Positions 18,846 to 27,302 of a stretch of 64,000 nucleotides of DNA are shown piece after piece. The stretch is from JBBECJ01 sp963763325 (GTDB taxonomy: Bacteria; Chloroflexota; Chloroflexia; Thermomicrobiales; CFX8): positions 124,001 through 188,000 of the forward strand of contig CAVXOL010000019.1 in NCBI GenBank assembly GCA_963763325.1, read 5' to 3'. Below the pieces are notes generated by a model that had not been told where the DNA came from, ran no database searches, and saw only the letters and a list, made by a program, of their open reading frames with translations. The stretch's first letter is position 1; every line of letters begins with the position of its first letter. The position numbers and the translations under genes were made by a program.

Positions 18846-19331
18846 TCAGCGTTCGATATCCGTGTGGACGATGTGTTGCGGCGATTCGGGGAGCGATTGC
18901 AGGGCATCTCTCAGAAATGACGGGAGCAGCCATATGTCCGGCAACGAGGCGGGCGCGAACCAACGGGCGATGAACGGAATACCTCCGTCGTCGCCGGTGA
19001 ACTCGCGACTGATATCGAGCAGATCGCAGCCTGGAGGCAGGTGAGTCTCGAAGATGAGTCCAAGCTGGTGCGTGCGAATCCCATCGTAGGTGAAGAAGTT
19101 CTCGACGACCCAGAGCAGGCGGCCGACTTCGACCTCGACGCCGTACTCCTCGCGCATCTCACGTCGGACCGATTCTTCGGCCGGCTCAAGCATCTCGCCG
19201 CGTCCGCCGGGGAGAATCCAGTGGCCATTGTCGTCGGTCCCCTGCAGAAGGACGTGACCGTCGCAGAGACAGACGGCGGCGACGCGGACCTGAAAGCGCG
19301 TGTCGCCGTGGACGATATCGAGCAGCGTCAC
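18846..19331 (-). CDS. NUDIX hydrolase
   Basis: A 161-residue cytoplasmic pyrophosphohydrolase. The Nudix box is complete: GGRGEMLEPAEESVRREMRE followed by EYGVEV fits GX5EX7REUXEEXGU. The N-terminal strand RVAAVCLCDGHVLLQG is typical. The substrate (modified nucleotide, sugar nucleotide or cofactor) cannot be read from sequence. The ATG overlaps the stop of the upstream VOC gene by 4 bp (19328-19331), so the two form an operon. Confidence 0.9.
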   Translation of the reverse strand: MTLLDIVHGDTRFQVRVAAVCLCDGHVLLQGTDDNGHWILPGGRGEMLEPAEESVRREMREEYGVEVEVGRLLWVVENFFTYDGIRTHQLGLIFETHLPPGCDLLDISREFTGDDGGIPFIARWFAPASLPDIWLLPSFLRDALQSLPESPQHIVHTDIER

Positions 19332-19710
19332 TGGGTCGCTCCTTCATCCAACTGGATCAGTTCGACGCGGTTCCCGAACGGGTCGCGCAATTCGCAGCGG
19401 GTCATCCCGGGGAGCGGGGCATCGGCGTCGATGGTGTAGCCAGCGGCGGTGAGGCAAGCGCGGAGCGACGCGAGGTCGTCGACGGCGTAGGCGATGTGCG
19501 CTTTGGTCTGCGTGCGGTCAACGCCGTTTTCGACGCCGACGTGGACCTGCTGGACGCCGACCTGCAGCCAGAAGCCGCCGCGTCCCTGAAGTGCGTCAGG
19601 CTTGGGAATTTCGATGAGGCCGAGCAGGTCAACGTAGAAGGCGCGAGCGTCAGCCTCACAGCCGCGGTGGGATCGTGATCTGGGCGTGATGGAGACCACG
19701 TGACGGACAT
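19328..19710 (-). pseudogene. VOC/glyoxalase-family protein, frameshifted near its start
   Basis: The bulk of a vicinal-oxygen-chelate protein is intact: CEADARAFYVDLLGL, GFWLQVGVQQVHVGV and GMTRCELRDPFGNRVELIQ. The expected N-terminus GLHHAQITIPP, with a metal-ligand His, is in another frame and joins CEADARAF after removal of one base near 19670. A start MSVT at 19710 would need a further shift. Members act as lyases, dioxygenases or resistance proteins; the substrate is unknown. It is joined by 4-bp overlap to the NUDIX gene. Confidence 0.7.
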
Positions 19711-20669
19711 CGGCTCAGGCTCCCGGACGCCGGGGCGTCGGTGTAGCCCTCTGCGGGTGGGGCTGGCTCGGCGGGTGGTGCGGGCATCCAGGCAGGGCCT
19801 TCCCACGGATCGACGGTATAGCCGAGCCGTTCCAGGAGCGGCGCGACCCAACGGGCGTTGTGGGCGATCGGGTTGACCGGGTGGTTGGGCCAATGCGAAT
19901 CGGAGCCAGACGAGACGAGCAGGCCGTTGCGCTCGGCCCAGCCCCGGTAGTACTCGGTGTCGGCGTCCTTGTAGGAACGGTAGTGGGCCTCGACACCGTC
20001 GATCGGGATCTCGGCTCTCATCCGGTCGAGGTCTTCGTGCTTGAGGACGCCGAAGCCATCGTCACGGCCAGGATGGGCGACGATCGTGATCGCGCCGGAA
20101 GCGTGGGCGGCTGAGACAGTTTCATCGAGCGGAACATCAACGACGACCGGCTCGCCAAGGCCACGGACGATGTTGTGGGCCTGGTAGAGGTTGTTGCCGT
20201 GGCCGTTGCGGATCATAGCCGTGAAGACGCGATGCGGTGTCAGTTGGAGGCCGAGCTTGATCTCCGGCAGCTCGTGGAGCGACGGGATGTAGCGACAATG
20301 CGTGTCAAGCAGTTCGATCATCCGCTGGGAGGTGTCGCGAAGCTGCTTCTGCTGCGCTTCGAGGACGGTCATGAACGGCGCCGATGACGCGGCCTCGGGG
20401 TCGATACCGTAGACGAGCAGGTGGACCTGGCGCTTCTCCCAGCGGGTCGTCATTTCGACGGCGGGGATAAAGTGAATCTCGGCCTCACGAGTGCGGCGCG
20501 CCATCTCCGGGATGGAATACATCGTGTCGTGGTCTGCCAGCGCAACCAACCGGAAATTGTGCTCCTTCAGATAGGCGGTCAGTTCCTCCGGCGACCAGCG
20601 CCCATCCGACGCGAAGGTGTGCATATGCAGATCGACCGCGTCATCCGGCCCCAGTACCCGATCTATCAC
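19656..20669 (-). CDS. PHP-domain metal-dependent phosphoesterase
   Basis: A cytoplasmic PHP-family protein. The metal-binding motifs are DLHMHTFASDG at the N-terminus, ADHDTMYS, the Glu of PAVEMTT, TIVAHPGRDD and SGSDSHW. Members include histidinol phosphatases and nucleotide phosphoesterases such as the RNase AM/TrpH group, which this most resembles. The GTG start at 20669 has AGGGG upstream. The last 20-25 residues run into the VOC gene and are probably not genuine; the real end is likely near 19715 and hidden by a frameshift. Confidence 0.82.
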   Translation of the reverse strand: MIDRVLGPDDAVDLHMHTFASDGRWSPEELTAYLKEHNFRLVALADHDTMYSIPEMARRTREAEIHFIPAVEMTTRWEKRQVHLLVYGIDPEAASSAPFMTVLEAQQKQLRDTSQRMIELLDTHCRYIPSLHELPEIKLGLQLTPHRVFTAMIRNGHGNNLYQAHNIVRGLGEPVVVDVPLDETVSAAHASGAITIVAHPGRDDGFGVLKHEDLDRMRAEIPIDGVEAHYRSYKDADTEYYRGWAERNGLLVSSGSDSHWPNHPVNPIAHNARWVAPLLERLGYTVDPWEGPAWMPAPPAEPAPPAEGYTDAPASGSLSRCPSRGLHHAQITIPPRL

Positions 20670-20674
20670 AACAA

Positions 20675-20709
20675 CCCCTGTCCCCTGTTCCCTATCGCCT
20701 GTCCCCTCA
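20675..20709. repeat. degenerate heptamer array (CCCCTGT-type) x5
   Basis: Units CCCCTGT, CCCCTGT, TCCCTAT, CGCCTGT, CCCCTCA read in register from 20675. It lies between the divergent PHP and Nif3 genes and includes the PHP ribosome binding site. Confidence 0.75.
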
Positions 20710-20757
20710 ATCATACCGAGGGGTGGCACAATCGGGCCTGAATGAGAGGGAACGGTC

Positions 20758-21522
20758 ATGGCCCATCGGGATGAGATCACTAGCTACTGCGACGAGCGGC
20801 TGCGGAGTTCGGCCTTTCAGGACGTGGCCGTCAACGGTTTGCAGGTCAGCGGGCGGTTACAGATCAACCGGCTGGCGGTCGCAGTCAGCACCTCACGGGT
20901 GACGCTGACGGAGGCAGCCAACTGGCGAGCCGATGCGCTGCTGGTCCACCACGGGCTGCTCTGGGGCGGAAAGCTCGGGCCGATTACAGGAGTGTTTGCC
21001 GACCGGCTGCGGCTACTGTTCGAAAACGAGATGAGCCTGATTGGCTACCACCTGCCGCTCGACGGCCACCCGGAGATCGGCAACTGCGCCCGGCTCTGCA
21101 TCGCCAGCGGCTATATGCCGGCCGGCCGGTTCGCCAACGTCGGCTCCGAGCCACTTGGGATCGTCGGTGAGTGGCCGCAGGGGCACAGCCTCGACGATCT
21201 GGTCGGGACGCTGGCCGACCTGACCGAGCGGGAGCCAATCGTCGTCGGCAACGATGATGGCCAACGGATGATCGAACGGGCCGGGTTCCTGACCGGCTCC
21301 GGATACGGCGCGGTCCAGGAGGCAGCCGAAGCGGGCTGCCAGGCGCTGGTGACCGGCGATATCCGCGAATCAACGATGGCGGAGGCTCGCGAGCTTGGGC
21401 TGTCGGTGATCGCCGCCGGCCATGAGGCGACTGAACGACTCGGGGTTCAGGCGCTGGCGGCGGAACTGGCCGGGAAGTTCGGCATTACGACCCACTTCAT
21501 CAGCGATCCGAACCCGGTCTGA
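20758..21522 (+). CDS. Nif3-like dinuclear metal centre protein
   Basis: A 254-residue protein of the NIF3/YbgI family, sometimes called GTP cyclohydrolase I type 2. Metal ligands are visible in LLVHHGLLWGG, GYHLPLDGHPEIGN and the C-terminal VIAAGHEATERLG. The family forms a hexameric ring with two metals per subunit; its cellular role is not settled. ATG 20758 follows GAGGGAA. The stop and the next ATG overlap (ATGA at 21519-21522 region), so the downstream acetyltransferase is co-translated. Confidence 0.88.
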   Translation: MAHRDEITSYCDERLRSSAFQDVAVNGLQVSGRLQINRLAVAVSTSRVTLTEAANWRADALLVHHGLLWGGKLGPITGVFADRLRLLFENEMSLIGYHLPLDGHPEIGNCARLCIASGYMPAGRFANVGSEPLGIVGEWPQGHSLDDLVGTLADLTEREPIVVGNDDGQRMIERAGFLTGSGYGAVQEAAEAGCQALVTGDIRESTMAEARELGLSVIAAGHEATERLGVQALAAELAGKFGITTHFISDPNPV

Positions 21523-22001
21523 TGAACGAGGATCGACCGTCGATTGCTCTTCGTTCCCTGAGCCCCGACAACGCGCGGGCGGTTGTGGCTCTGCGGGTCG
21601 CGCCCGAGCAGGCCGACTTCGTGGCGTCGAACGCGAACTCGATTGCGGATGCGTATATGCACCGGGAGTTGCGGCCGCTGGCGGTCTATGCACGTGAGGA
21701 TCTGGTCGGGTTCGCGATGTATGGGCAGGACCCGGACGACGGCAATTGGTGGATCATACGAATGATGATCGACGAACGGTTTCAAGCGAGAGGGTACGGG
21801 CGCGGCGCGATGACGGCGCTGGTTGCGCTGATGCGCGAGGAGCATCAGTGTGAGAGCATCAGGCTCGGCGTCGATCCTGCGAATGTTGGGGCGATACGGT
21901 TGTACCAGTCGTTGGGTTTCAGAGATACCGGAGAAGTGCATTACGACGAGATGGTGATGTGTCTGGACGTGTGGAGTAAGGACGCGCCTCCAACCCGGTA
22001 G
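21522..22001 (+). CDS. GNAT-family N-acetyltransferase
   Basis: A 159-residue acetyl-CoA-dependent acetyltransferase. Motif A is MMIDERFQARGYGRGAM near residues 83-99, with the Q/R-x-x-G-x-G/A pyrophosphate loop; VDPANVGAIRLYQSLGFR is motif B. Substrate unknown; the nearest recognisable types are spermidine/amino-acid acetyltransferases. It overlaps the Nif3 stop by one base. The final residues (APPTR) and the TAG stop lie inside hairpin element B, which begins at 21984, so the repeat has rewritten the C-terminus. Confidence 0.88.
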   Translation: MNEDRPSIALRSLSPDNARAVVALRVAPEQADFVASNANSIADAYMHRELRPLAVYAREDLVGFAMYGQDPDDGNWWIIRMMIDERFQARGYGRGAMTALVALMREEHQCESIRLGVDPANVGAIRLYQSLGFRDTGEVHYDEMVMCLDVWSKDAPPTR

Positions 22002-22167
22002 GGGCCGCGTCCTGTACCGGCCCATGCCATGAGGCATCCTCTTCGATACACGGATTGATCCCCACGGGCGCAGGCGTTAGGGTTCCTCGGCGAACGCACA
22101 ATGCCCCACGCGGATGCCTCACGGCATGGGCCGGTACAGGACGCGGCCCCTACCAGGTTGGAGGCGC
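21984..22167. repeat. 184-bp inverted-repeat hairpin element (copy B)
   Basis: Arms 21984-22039 and 22112-22167 are 56 bp with two mismatches; the loop is 72 bp. The arms share the first part of element A (GGTAGGGGCC, GTCCTGTACCGGCCC) and differ in the inner part. The loop core CGGGCGCAGGCGTTAGGG is nearly identical to that of A. The element overlaps the end of the GNAT gene. Confidence 0.9.
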
Positions 22168-22181
22168 CATCCCAAGTCGGA

Positions 22182-22202
22182 CATCACGCATCACGCATCA
22201 CG
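22182..22202. repeat. tandem heptamer array (CATCACG) x3
   Basis: Three perfect CATCACG units directly downstream of hairpin element B and 12 bases ahead of the phosphohexomutase ATG. Confidence 0.9.
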
Positions 22203-22214
22203 GGAGGGAATCGG

Positions 22215-23564
22215 ATGAGTCAGAGCGAGATCGGGAGTCTGTTCAAGGCGTATGACATTCGCGGAATCGCGCCCGAGGAGTTGACGCCGGACATCGCCTA
22301 CCGGATCGGCCGAGCGTTGGTCGTCTATCTGGGGGCCGACAACGTCTGTGTTGGGCGGGATATGCGCGTTTCGGGGCCGCTGCTCGCGTCAGCACTGATC
22401 GAGGGGATTCGCGACCAGGGCGCGGACGTGACCGACATCGGGCTGATCTCGACCGATGGGCTCTACTTCGCGGTCGGGAAGTACGGGTTCCCGGCTGGGG
22501 TTATGGTGACGGCCTCACACAATCCGGCTGAGTACAACGGGTTCAAGCTCTGCCGCGAGGAGGCCCGCCCACTGTCGATGGACCAGGGGATCGGCGAGAT
22601 TCGCGACCTGGTGATCGCCAACGAGTTCCCGGATGCGGGGCGGCGCGGTGACCTGATCGAGCGGGACGTGACGGAGGAGTTCGTCGAGCACGCGCTGTCG
22701 ATGATCGACCTGTCGGTGATCCGGCCGTATACGGTCGCGGTCGATGCCGGGAACGGGATGGCGGGGAAGATTGTGCCGCCGGTCTTCGAGCGACTGCCGT
22801 GCACGCTGATCCCGCTCTATTTCGAGCTGGATGGGACGTTCCCGAACCACGAGGCGAACCCAATCGAGCCGGAGAACATCAAGGACCTTCAGGCGACGGT
22901 GCTGACGCAGAATGCCGACATCGGGATCGCGTTCGACGGCGACGCCGACCGGATGTTCATCATTGACGATCGAGGGCAGTTCGTCGGCGGCGACATGGTG
23001 ACGGCGATGGTCGCGAAGGCGATGCTGGAGAAGCACCCGGGTGCGGCGGTCGTCTACAACCTGATCTGCTCGCGGACGGTGCCGGAGACGATTGAGGCAG
23101 CGGGCGGCGTGCCAGTTCGCTCACGGGTCGGGCACTCGTTCATCAAGGCGCTGATGCGCGATCACGACGCGATCTTCGGCGGCGAGCATTCAGGTCACTT
23201 CTACTTCCGGGACAACTGGTATGCTGATTCCGGTCTGATCGCGTTCCTGACAATGCTCGAACTCCTCTCGCGGGAGGGTACATCACTCTCTGAGTACCTG
23301 CGGCCGCTTGACACTCGCTATCGCTCCGGCGAAGTGAACACCGAGGTCGCCGATATCTCCGGCACCATCCAGCGGGTGCGTGCGGCGTTCGCTGGCGGAG
23401 AGATTGACGAGCTTGACGGAATGACGATAGAGTATCCAACCTGGTGGTTCAATCTGCGTGCGTCCAACACGCAACCGCTGCTGCGGCTGAATGTCGAGGC
23501 CGATGATCCCGAGGAGCTTCGTTTGCGGCTCAACGAGGTGCTCGACGTCATCCGAGGAAGCTGA
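22215..23564 (+). CDS. phosphomannomutase / phosphoglucomutase
   Basis: A 449-residue alpha-D-phosphohexomutase, interconverting sugar 1- and 6-phosphates for nucleotide-sugar and polysaccharide synthesis. The phosphoserine loop TASHNPAEYNG holds S101, the metal loop is AFDGDADRMF, the sugar-binding loop GGEHSGHFYF, and the C-terminal phosphate loop RASNTQPLLRL. KAYDIRGI marks the N-terminus. ATG 22215 follows GGGAGGGAA; longer frames upstream run through repeat DNA and are rejected. The sequence resembles ManB/AlgC types with dual specificity. Confidence 0.93.
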   Translation: MSQSEIGSLFKAYDIRGIAPEELTPDIAYRIGRALVVYLGADNVCVGRDMRVSGPLLASALIEGIRDQGADVTDIGLISTDGLYFAVGKYGFPAGVMVTASHNPAEYNGFKLCREEARPLSMDQGIGEIRDLVIANEFPDAGRRGDLIERDVTEEFVEHALSMIDLSVIRPYTVAVDAGNGMAGKIVPPVFERLPCTLIPLYFELDGTFPNHEANPIEPENIKDLQATVLTQNADIGIAFDGDADRMFIIDDRGQFVGGDMVTAMVAKAMLEKHPGAAVVYNLICSRTVPETIEAAGGVPVRSRVGHSFIKALMRDHDAIFGGEHSGHFYFRDNWYADSGLIAFLTMLELLSREGTSLSEYLRPLDTRYRSGEVNTEVADISGTIQRVRAAFAGGEIDELDGMTIEYPTWWFNLRASNTQPLLRLNVEADDPEELRLRLNEVLDVIRGS

Positions 23565-23687
23565 CCGGCAGCGCTGCGGCGAGCGAACTGGTACTTTTTG
23601 CCTGTGGCAGGCAGGACCTTTGGATCGCATGATACAGGCATTGGTACCAGGGCCATGGCCAGGACGCGGGAGCTGTGTAGGGTGGAA

Positions 23688-24680
23688 ATGATGCAGTCCG
23701 ATCAGAGCATCAACGCCGGGGCGGCAACACCTCGTGACGCGGCCCGCCTGGCCTTCAAGACTGAGATCTCCGACGCGATCTCTGGCATCATCGATCGCGA
23801 TCACTTCCTGCAGCGGCTCGCGCGGCGGGTAGCGGAGGTCTCCAGCGACGCCTGGGTCGCGATCTACACGCGCTCCGGGATCGGCGGTGACCTGCTCCTG
23901 CGCTCGAATACGATGCCGAACGCCCGGCCACTTCCGGCAAGGATCAGTGCCAATCCGGCTCAGATGACGAACGATGTCGTTGCCTACAGCGGCGTTGACC
24001 CGACAGCCAGGCTCATCCATTCGGTACCAATCGGCTCCAGTGGAGATGTGATGGGCGCGCTGGTGCTGTACTCGTCGACCCTGGAGCCACTGGGTGAGAC
24101 CGAACGCTCAACGCTCGCTATCATCGCCGAGGAGATCGCTCCCGCGATCGCCGTCGCTGAGCACCACCATGCCATCAAGCAGACCTCCGTCGTCGATCTA
24201 ACGACCGGCGCGCATGTCGGTTGGTACGTCACGCAGCGCTTTGACGAAGAGATCGCCCGTGCACAACGGACGCAGAACCCGGTCACGGTCGTCATTGCAG
24301 CGGTGCTTGGCTTTGAGGAGTACCAGCGCGCGGCGGGATTCGACGAGGGAGACGAGTTGCTGCGTGAACTGACGACCGAGTACTCGGGGCTGACACGAGT
24401 GTTTGACGTCGTTGGCCTGCGTGCTCGGTCGGAGTTCACGATCCTGCTTCCGGATACGGACCTGAGCCAGGCCGGGACGGTTATCGCGCGCATCCACCAG
24501 CGTTCGGCGAAGGTTATTGAGCGGCTTCACCTGGCGAAAACCGCTGCAGGCGTCGCCGTCGTGACGGGCGCGGCATCTTTCCCGGCCGATGGCAGCGAAG
24601 CGACGACGATCCTTCTGGCAGCCGAGCATCGCTTCAACCAGAACGAGATTCTGCATCGGCGGATGGCGGAGCGCGGGTGA
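23688..24680 (+). CDS. GAF-domain protein with degenerate GGDEF domain
   Basis: A 330-residue cytoplasmic protein. Residues about 18-155 resemble a GAF sensor (FLQRLARRVAEVSSDAWVAIYT, then SVPIGSSGDVMGALVLYS). Residues about 165-330 follow the GGDEF fold, but the signature site reads RARSEF instead of GGDEF in VVGLRARSEFTILLPD, so diguanylate cyclase activity is not expected; it may bind nucleotide or act as a scaffold. ATG 23688 has GGTGGAA upstream. The stop overlaps the GTG of the DUF402 gene (24677-24680). Confidence 0.75.
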   Translation: MMQSDQSINAGAATPRDAARLAFKTEISDAISGIIDRDHFLQRLARRVAEVSSDAWVAIYTRSGIGGDLLLRSNTMPNARPLPARISANPAQMTNDVVAYSGVDPTARLIHSVPIGSSGDVMGALVLYSSTLEPLGETERSTLAIIAEEIAPAIAVAEHHHAIKQTSVVDLTTGAHVGWYVTQRFDEEIARAQRTQNPVTVVIAAVLGFEEYQRAAGFDEGDELLRELTTEYSGLTRVFDVVGLRARSEFTILLPDTDLSQAGTVIARIHQRSAKVIERLHLAKTAAGVAVVTGAASFPADGSEATTILLAAEHRFNQNEILHRRMAERG

Positions 24681-25165
24681 CCCTGCGGCGCATCTGGAAC
24701 GTCGTCAAGCTGCGGCCGGACGGCACCCCTTCCACACGCTACGAGGCACGAGAGCTCGATAGTCCGGCAGGCTGGATCGCGGCCGAGGCCATCTGGGTCT
24801 TCAAGACGGTTGATATCGGCTACTTCTCGTTCGAGCCTGGCGACCGGCTGGAAGAGTTCTTCTCGCTCGACCGCTGGTACAACCTGTTCGCGGTCTTCCG
24901 CCCTTCCGGCGAACTGGTCGGCTGGTATTGCAACGTGACGTACCCGACGATCGTCGATGGCGATGAGCTGCGCTGGCACGACCTCTGGGTGGATGTGATC
25001 GTGACGGCTGATGGGCAGGCGTTTGTCGTCGATGAGGATGAGTTGGAACAGTCAGGGCTGGTAGCGACCGATCCACCGCTCTATGCAACGATCCTGGCAG
25101 CGCGGGACGAGTTGCTCGAGTTGCAGCGAGACAGTGCATACCCGTTTTCGTTGCACATTCGGTAG
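24677..25165 (+). CDS. DUF402 domain protein (NtdP/FomD-like phosphohydrolase)
   Basis: A 162-residue protein of the DUF402 family, whose characterised members hydrolyse nucleoside di-/triphosphates or cytidylyl intermediates. WYNLFAVFRPSGELVGWYCN and the acidic DLWVDVIVTADGQAFVVDED are typical; the Asp/Glu residues would bind divalent metal. The GTG at 24677 overlaps the upstream TGA, so it is co-translated with the GAF protein. Hairpin element C begins 22 bp after its stop. Confidence 0.82.
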   Translation: MTLRRIWNVVKLRPDGTPSTRYEARELDSPAGWIAAEAIWVFKTVDIGYFSFEPGDRLEEFFSLDRWYNLFAVFRPSGELVGWYCNVTYPTIVDGDELRWHDLWVDVIVTADGQAFVVDEDELEQSGLVATDPPLYATILAARDELLELQRDSAYPFSLHIR

Positions 25166-25186
25166 CGCGCCACGTACCGTCGGTCT

Positions 25187-25346
25187 TCGTAGGGACAGGT
25201 CTAAGACCTGTCCGCGGCCCGCAGGCCGATGGTTCACGACAGGAGCGCTTGATCCACGAGCGCAGGAGTTTGCGTCCCATTCGAAGTGCCGTGGAACGAC
25301 GCGTCGGCCTGCGGACCGCGGACAGGTCTTAGACCTGTCCCTACGA
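25187..25346. repeat. 160-bp inverted-repeat hairpin element (copy C)
   Basis: Arms 25187-25229 and 25304-25346 are 43 bp with one mismatch; the loop is 74 bp. Each arm also holds a shorter palindrome, GGACAGGTCTAAGACCTGTCC minus its ends. Arm sequence differs from A and B apart from the outer GTAGGG, but the layout and a loop core with GAGCGCAGGAGTTTG match. It separates the DUF402 and PIG-L genes. Confidence 0.88.
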
Positions 25347-25386
25347 GTGCTTGGGAGTATTGTCCGGCGACGGAGGAGGAGGCTTC

Positions 25387-26145
25387 ATGTCTGATGACCA
25401 TCCAATCGGGATTCCTGAAAGCGCGATCGCGCTGTTCGCGCATCCGGACGATCCGGAGTTTCTGGCGGGTGGGACGATCGCCCGTTGGACGGATGCCGGT
25501 TGCCGCGTGTCGTACGTGATCATGACCGACGGCCGGGCCGGGGATATGGGGTTGCGCGACGACCCGAACCCGATCGCCGAGGCAGATCTGGTCGCGCGCC
25601 GACAGGAGGAGCAGCGGGCAGCCGGGGCGTTGCTCGGAGTCGAGGACATCACGTTCCTCGGCTACCACGATGGCGAACTGATGCACACTCTGGAGCTGCG
25701 GCGCCAGCTAGCGCGCGAAATCCGCAAGCGCAAGCCGCAGGCGGCGCTGCTGTTCGACCCGCAGCGCAGGTTGATGCCCGGCTATGTCCAGCACCCTGAC
25801 CACTGGACGAGCGGCGAGGCGGCACTGGCAGCGCTCTTTCCATTGGCCGGGAGTCCACGGGCGTTCCCAGAACTGCGCGAAGAGGGACACGAGCACCACG
25901 CGACACCGGACATCTACCTTGTCTCTGCGATCGAGCCGAACTACCAGGTCGATATCACGACCACGATCGACCGGAAAGTTGCGGCGATGCGCTGTCACAC
26001 CAGCCAGGTCGCCGACCCGGAACGGCTCGAGACGATGATGCGCGGAATGGCGCAGGCGGCGGCCGGCGGGACCGGCTACCAGTTCGCCGAGGCATTCCAC
26101 TTTATCCGGATGGGCGCGCGGGACCTGATGCTGGCGTTGAAGTGA
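25387..26145 (+). CDS. PIG-L family deacetylase (LmbE-like)
   Basis: A 252-residue zinc-dependent N-deacetylase. The metal motif AHPDDPEFLAGGT is near residue 17, and QHPDHWTSGEAAL supplies the second H-x2-H. Family substrates include GlcNAc-inositol (MshB), bacillithiol precursors and GlcNAc on antibiotics. Inositol-phosphate synthase occurs in this window, so an inositol-linked substrate is conceivable but unproven. ATG 25387 has GGAGGAGG. Its TGA overlaps the GTG of the glycosyltransferase gene (26142-26145), so they are coupled. Confidence 0.88.
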   Translation: MSDDHPIGIPESAIALFAHPDDPEFLAGGTIARWTDAGCRVSYVIMTDGRAGDMGLRDDPNPIAEADLVARRQEEQRAAGALLGVEDITFLGYHDGELMHTLELRRQLAREIRKRKPQAALLFDPQRRLMPGYVQHPDHWTSGEAALAALFPLAGSPRAFPELREEGHEHHATPDIYLVSAIEPNYQVDITTTIDRKVAAMRCHTSQVADPERLETMMRGMAQAAAGGTGYQFAEAFHFIRMGARDLMLALK

Positions 26146-27266
26146 CGAGACCCCGCGAACCCCTCCCCAACCCCTACCTCTCTACTTTCACAGGGGAAGG
26201 GTTGGGGAGGGGTTTCGTCCGCGTCGCCCTCGACATGCGGCTAGCCGGTTACCGTGGTGGCGGCATCGCGCGGTATACACGCGAGCTGCATGCGGCGTTG
26301 GTGCAAACGGCCGATGTCGAGGTCCGTGCGCTGCGGTCGCGGGAGGATGTGGACACGGCCGCCGGCGACCTCCGGCTACGGACGCCACCGCATCACCGGC
26401 TGGAGCGATTCGCAGTGCGGGTTGAGCTGGGGCTGGCCCGATACCGGCCCGATGTGTACCACGCGACCGACTTCATCGCGCCTCGATTGCGGGGTGTGCC
26501 AGTAGTGGCAACCGTTCACGACCTGGCGTTCGTCCACTGGCCGAACGATCTGGCGCCGGATGGACGTGCGTACTACCGCCAGTTGGGCGACGCGCGGAAG
26601 TCGACGGCGGCATGGATCACGCCGTCTCAGTGGACCGCCGACGATCTGGCAGGTATCTATGGGATCGATCCGTCACTCATTCATGTCATCCCGCACGGAG
26701 TTTCGCTCGATCTGCTGGAGGAGCAGCCACGATCGCGGGCCAAGCGTGGAGACTACGTGCTGGCGGTTGGGACAGTTGAGCCGCGCAAGCAATACGAGTT
26801 ACTGCTGGCTGCCAGCCGGGTGGGACGAGACCTGCCACGAATCGTGATCGCCGGCTCGTCGGGCTGGAATAGCGGCGGGATTGAAGCGCGGCTGCGGACG
26901 ACGCAGGGAGTCGAGTGGCTGTCGAGTGTCGACGACGCGGCGTTACGGCGGCTGTACGCTGAGGCGATCGCAGTCGTCGTTCCATCACGGGCGGAGGGGT
27001 TCGGACTGCCGGCGCTGGAGGCAATGGCGGTTGGAACTCCGGTTATCTCGTCGGGTGGCGGGGCGTTGCCGGAGGTGACGGGAGCAGCGGCGCTGGTGGT
27101 TGACGAGGCCAGCGGAGAGGGCTGGGCGACAGCAATCGAGCGGATCGCGACCGACCACGTGCTCTGGGATCGGCTCTCGGCGGCAGGGCGGGTACGAGCG
27201 CAGACGTTCTCGTGGGAAACGGCCGCAAACGCGACGATAGTCGTGTATCGCGCCCTGGCCGGTTGA
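26142..27266 (+). CDS. GT4-family glycosyltransferase with repeat-derived N-terminus
   Basis: A 374-residue GT-B glycosyltransferase. The usual start of the family, VALDMRLAGYRGGGIARYTR, begins only at residue 28. Downstream are VATVHDLAFVHWP, AVGTVEPRKQYELLL and the nucleotide-sugar motif VPSRAEGFGLPALEAMAVGT with its two Glu residues. Residues 1-25 are encoded by a CCCCTCCCCAACCCC palindrome, which stays in frame. No ATG, GTG or TTG lies between that palindrome and the conserved domain, so the GTG at 26142, overlapping the PIG-L stop, is the best start. With the deacetylase it suggests glycoconjugate synthesis. Confidence 0.88.
   Translation: MTRPREPLPNPYLSTFTGEGLGRGFVRVALDMRLAGYRGGGIARYTRELHAALVQTADVEVRALRSREDVDTAAGDLRLRTPPHHRLERFAVRVELGLARYRPDVYHATDFIAPRLRGVPVVATVHDLAFVHWPNDLAPDGRAYYRQLGDARKSTAAWITPSQWTADDLAGIYGIDPSLIHVIPHGVSLDLLEEQPRSRAKRGDYVLAVGTVEPRKQYELLLAASRVGRDLPRIVIAGSSGWNSGGIEARLRTTQGVEWLSSVDDAALRRLYAEAIAVVVPSRAEGFGLPALEAMAVGTPVISSGGGALPEVTGAAALVVDEASGEGWATAIERIATDHVLWDRLSAAGRVRAQTFSWETAANATIVVYRALAG
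26158..26214. repeat. palindromic repeat inside the glycosyltransferase coding region
   Basis: AACCCCTCCCCAACCCCT (26158-26175) pairs with AGGGTTGGGGAGGGGTT (26198-26214), with a single bulged base. The element is wholly within the 5' end of the GT4 reading frame. Confidence 0.85.
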
Positions 27267-27302
27267 CGGTATACTCCCTATATCGACAGGCAGTCACAGG
27301 TG

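Noticed and set aside
22101..22214. An earlier start for the phosphohexomutase inside the repeat region
   Set aside because: The added residues are encoded by hairpin element B and the heptamer array, and ATG 22215 has a better ribosome binding site and the normal family N-terminus.
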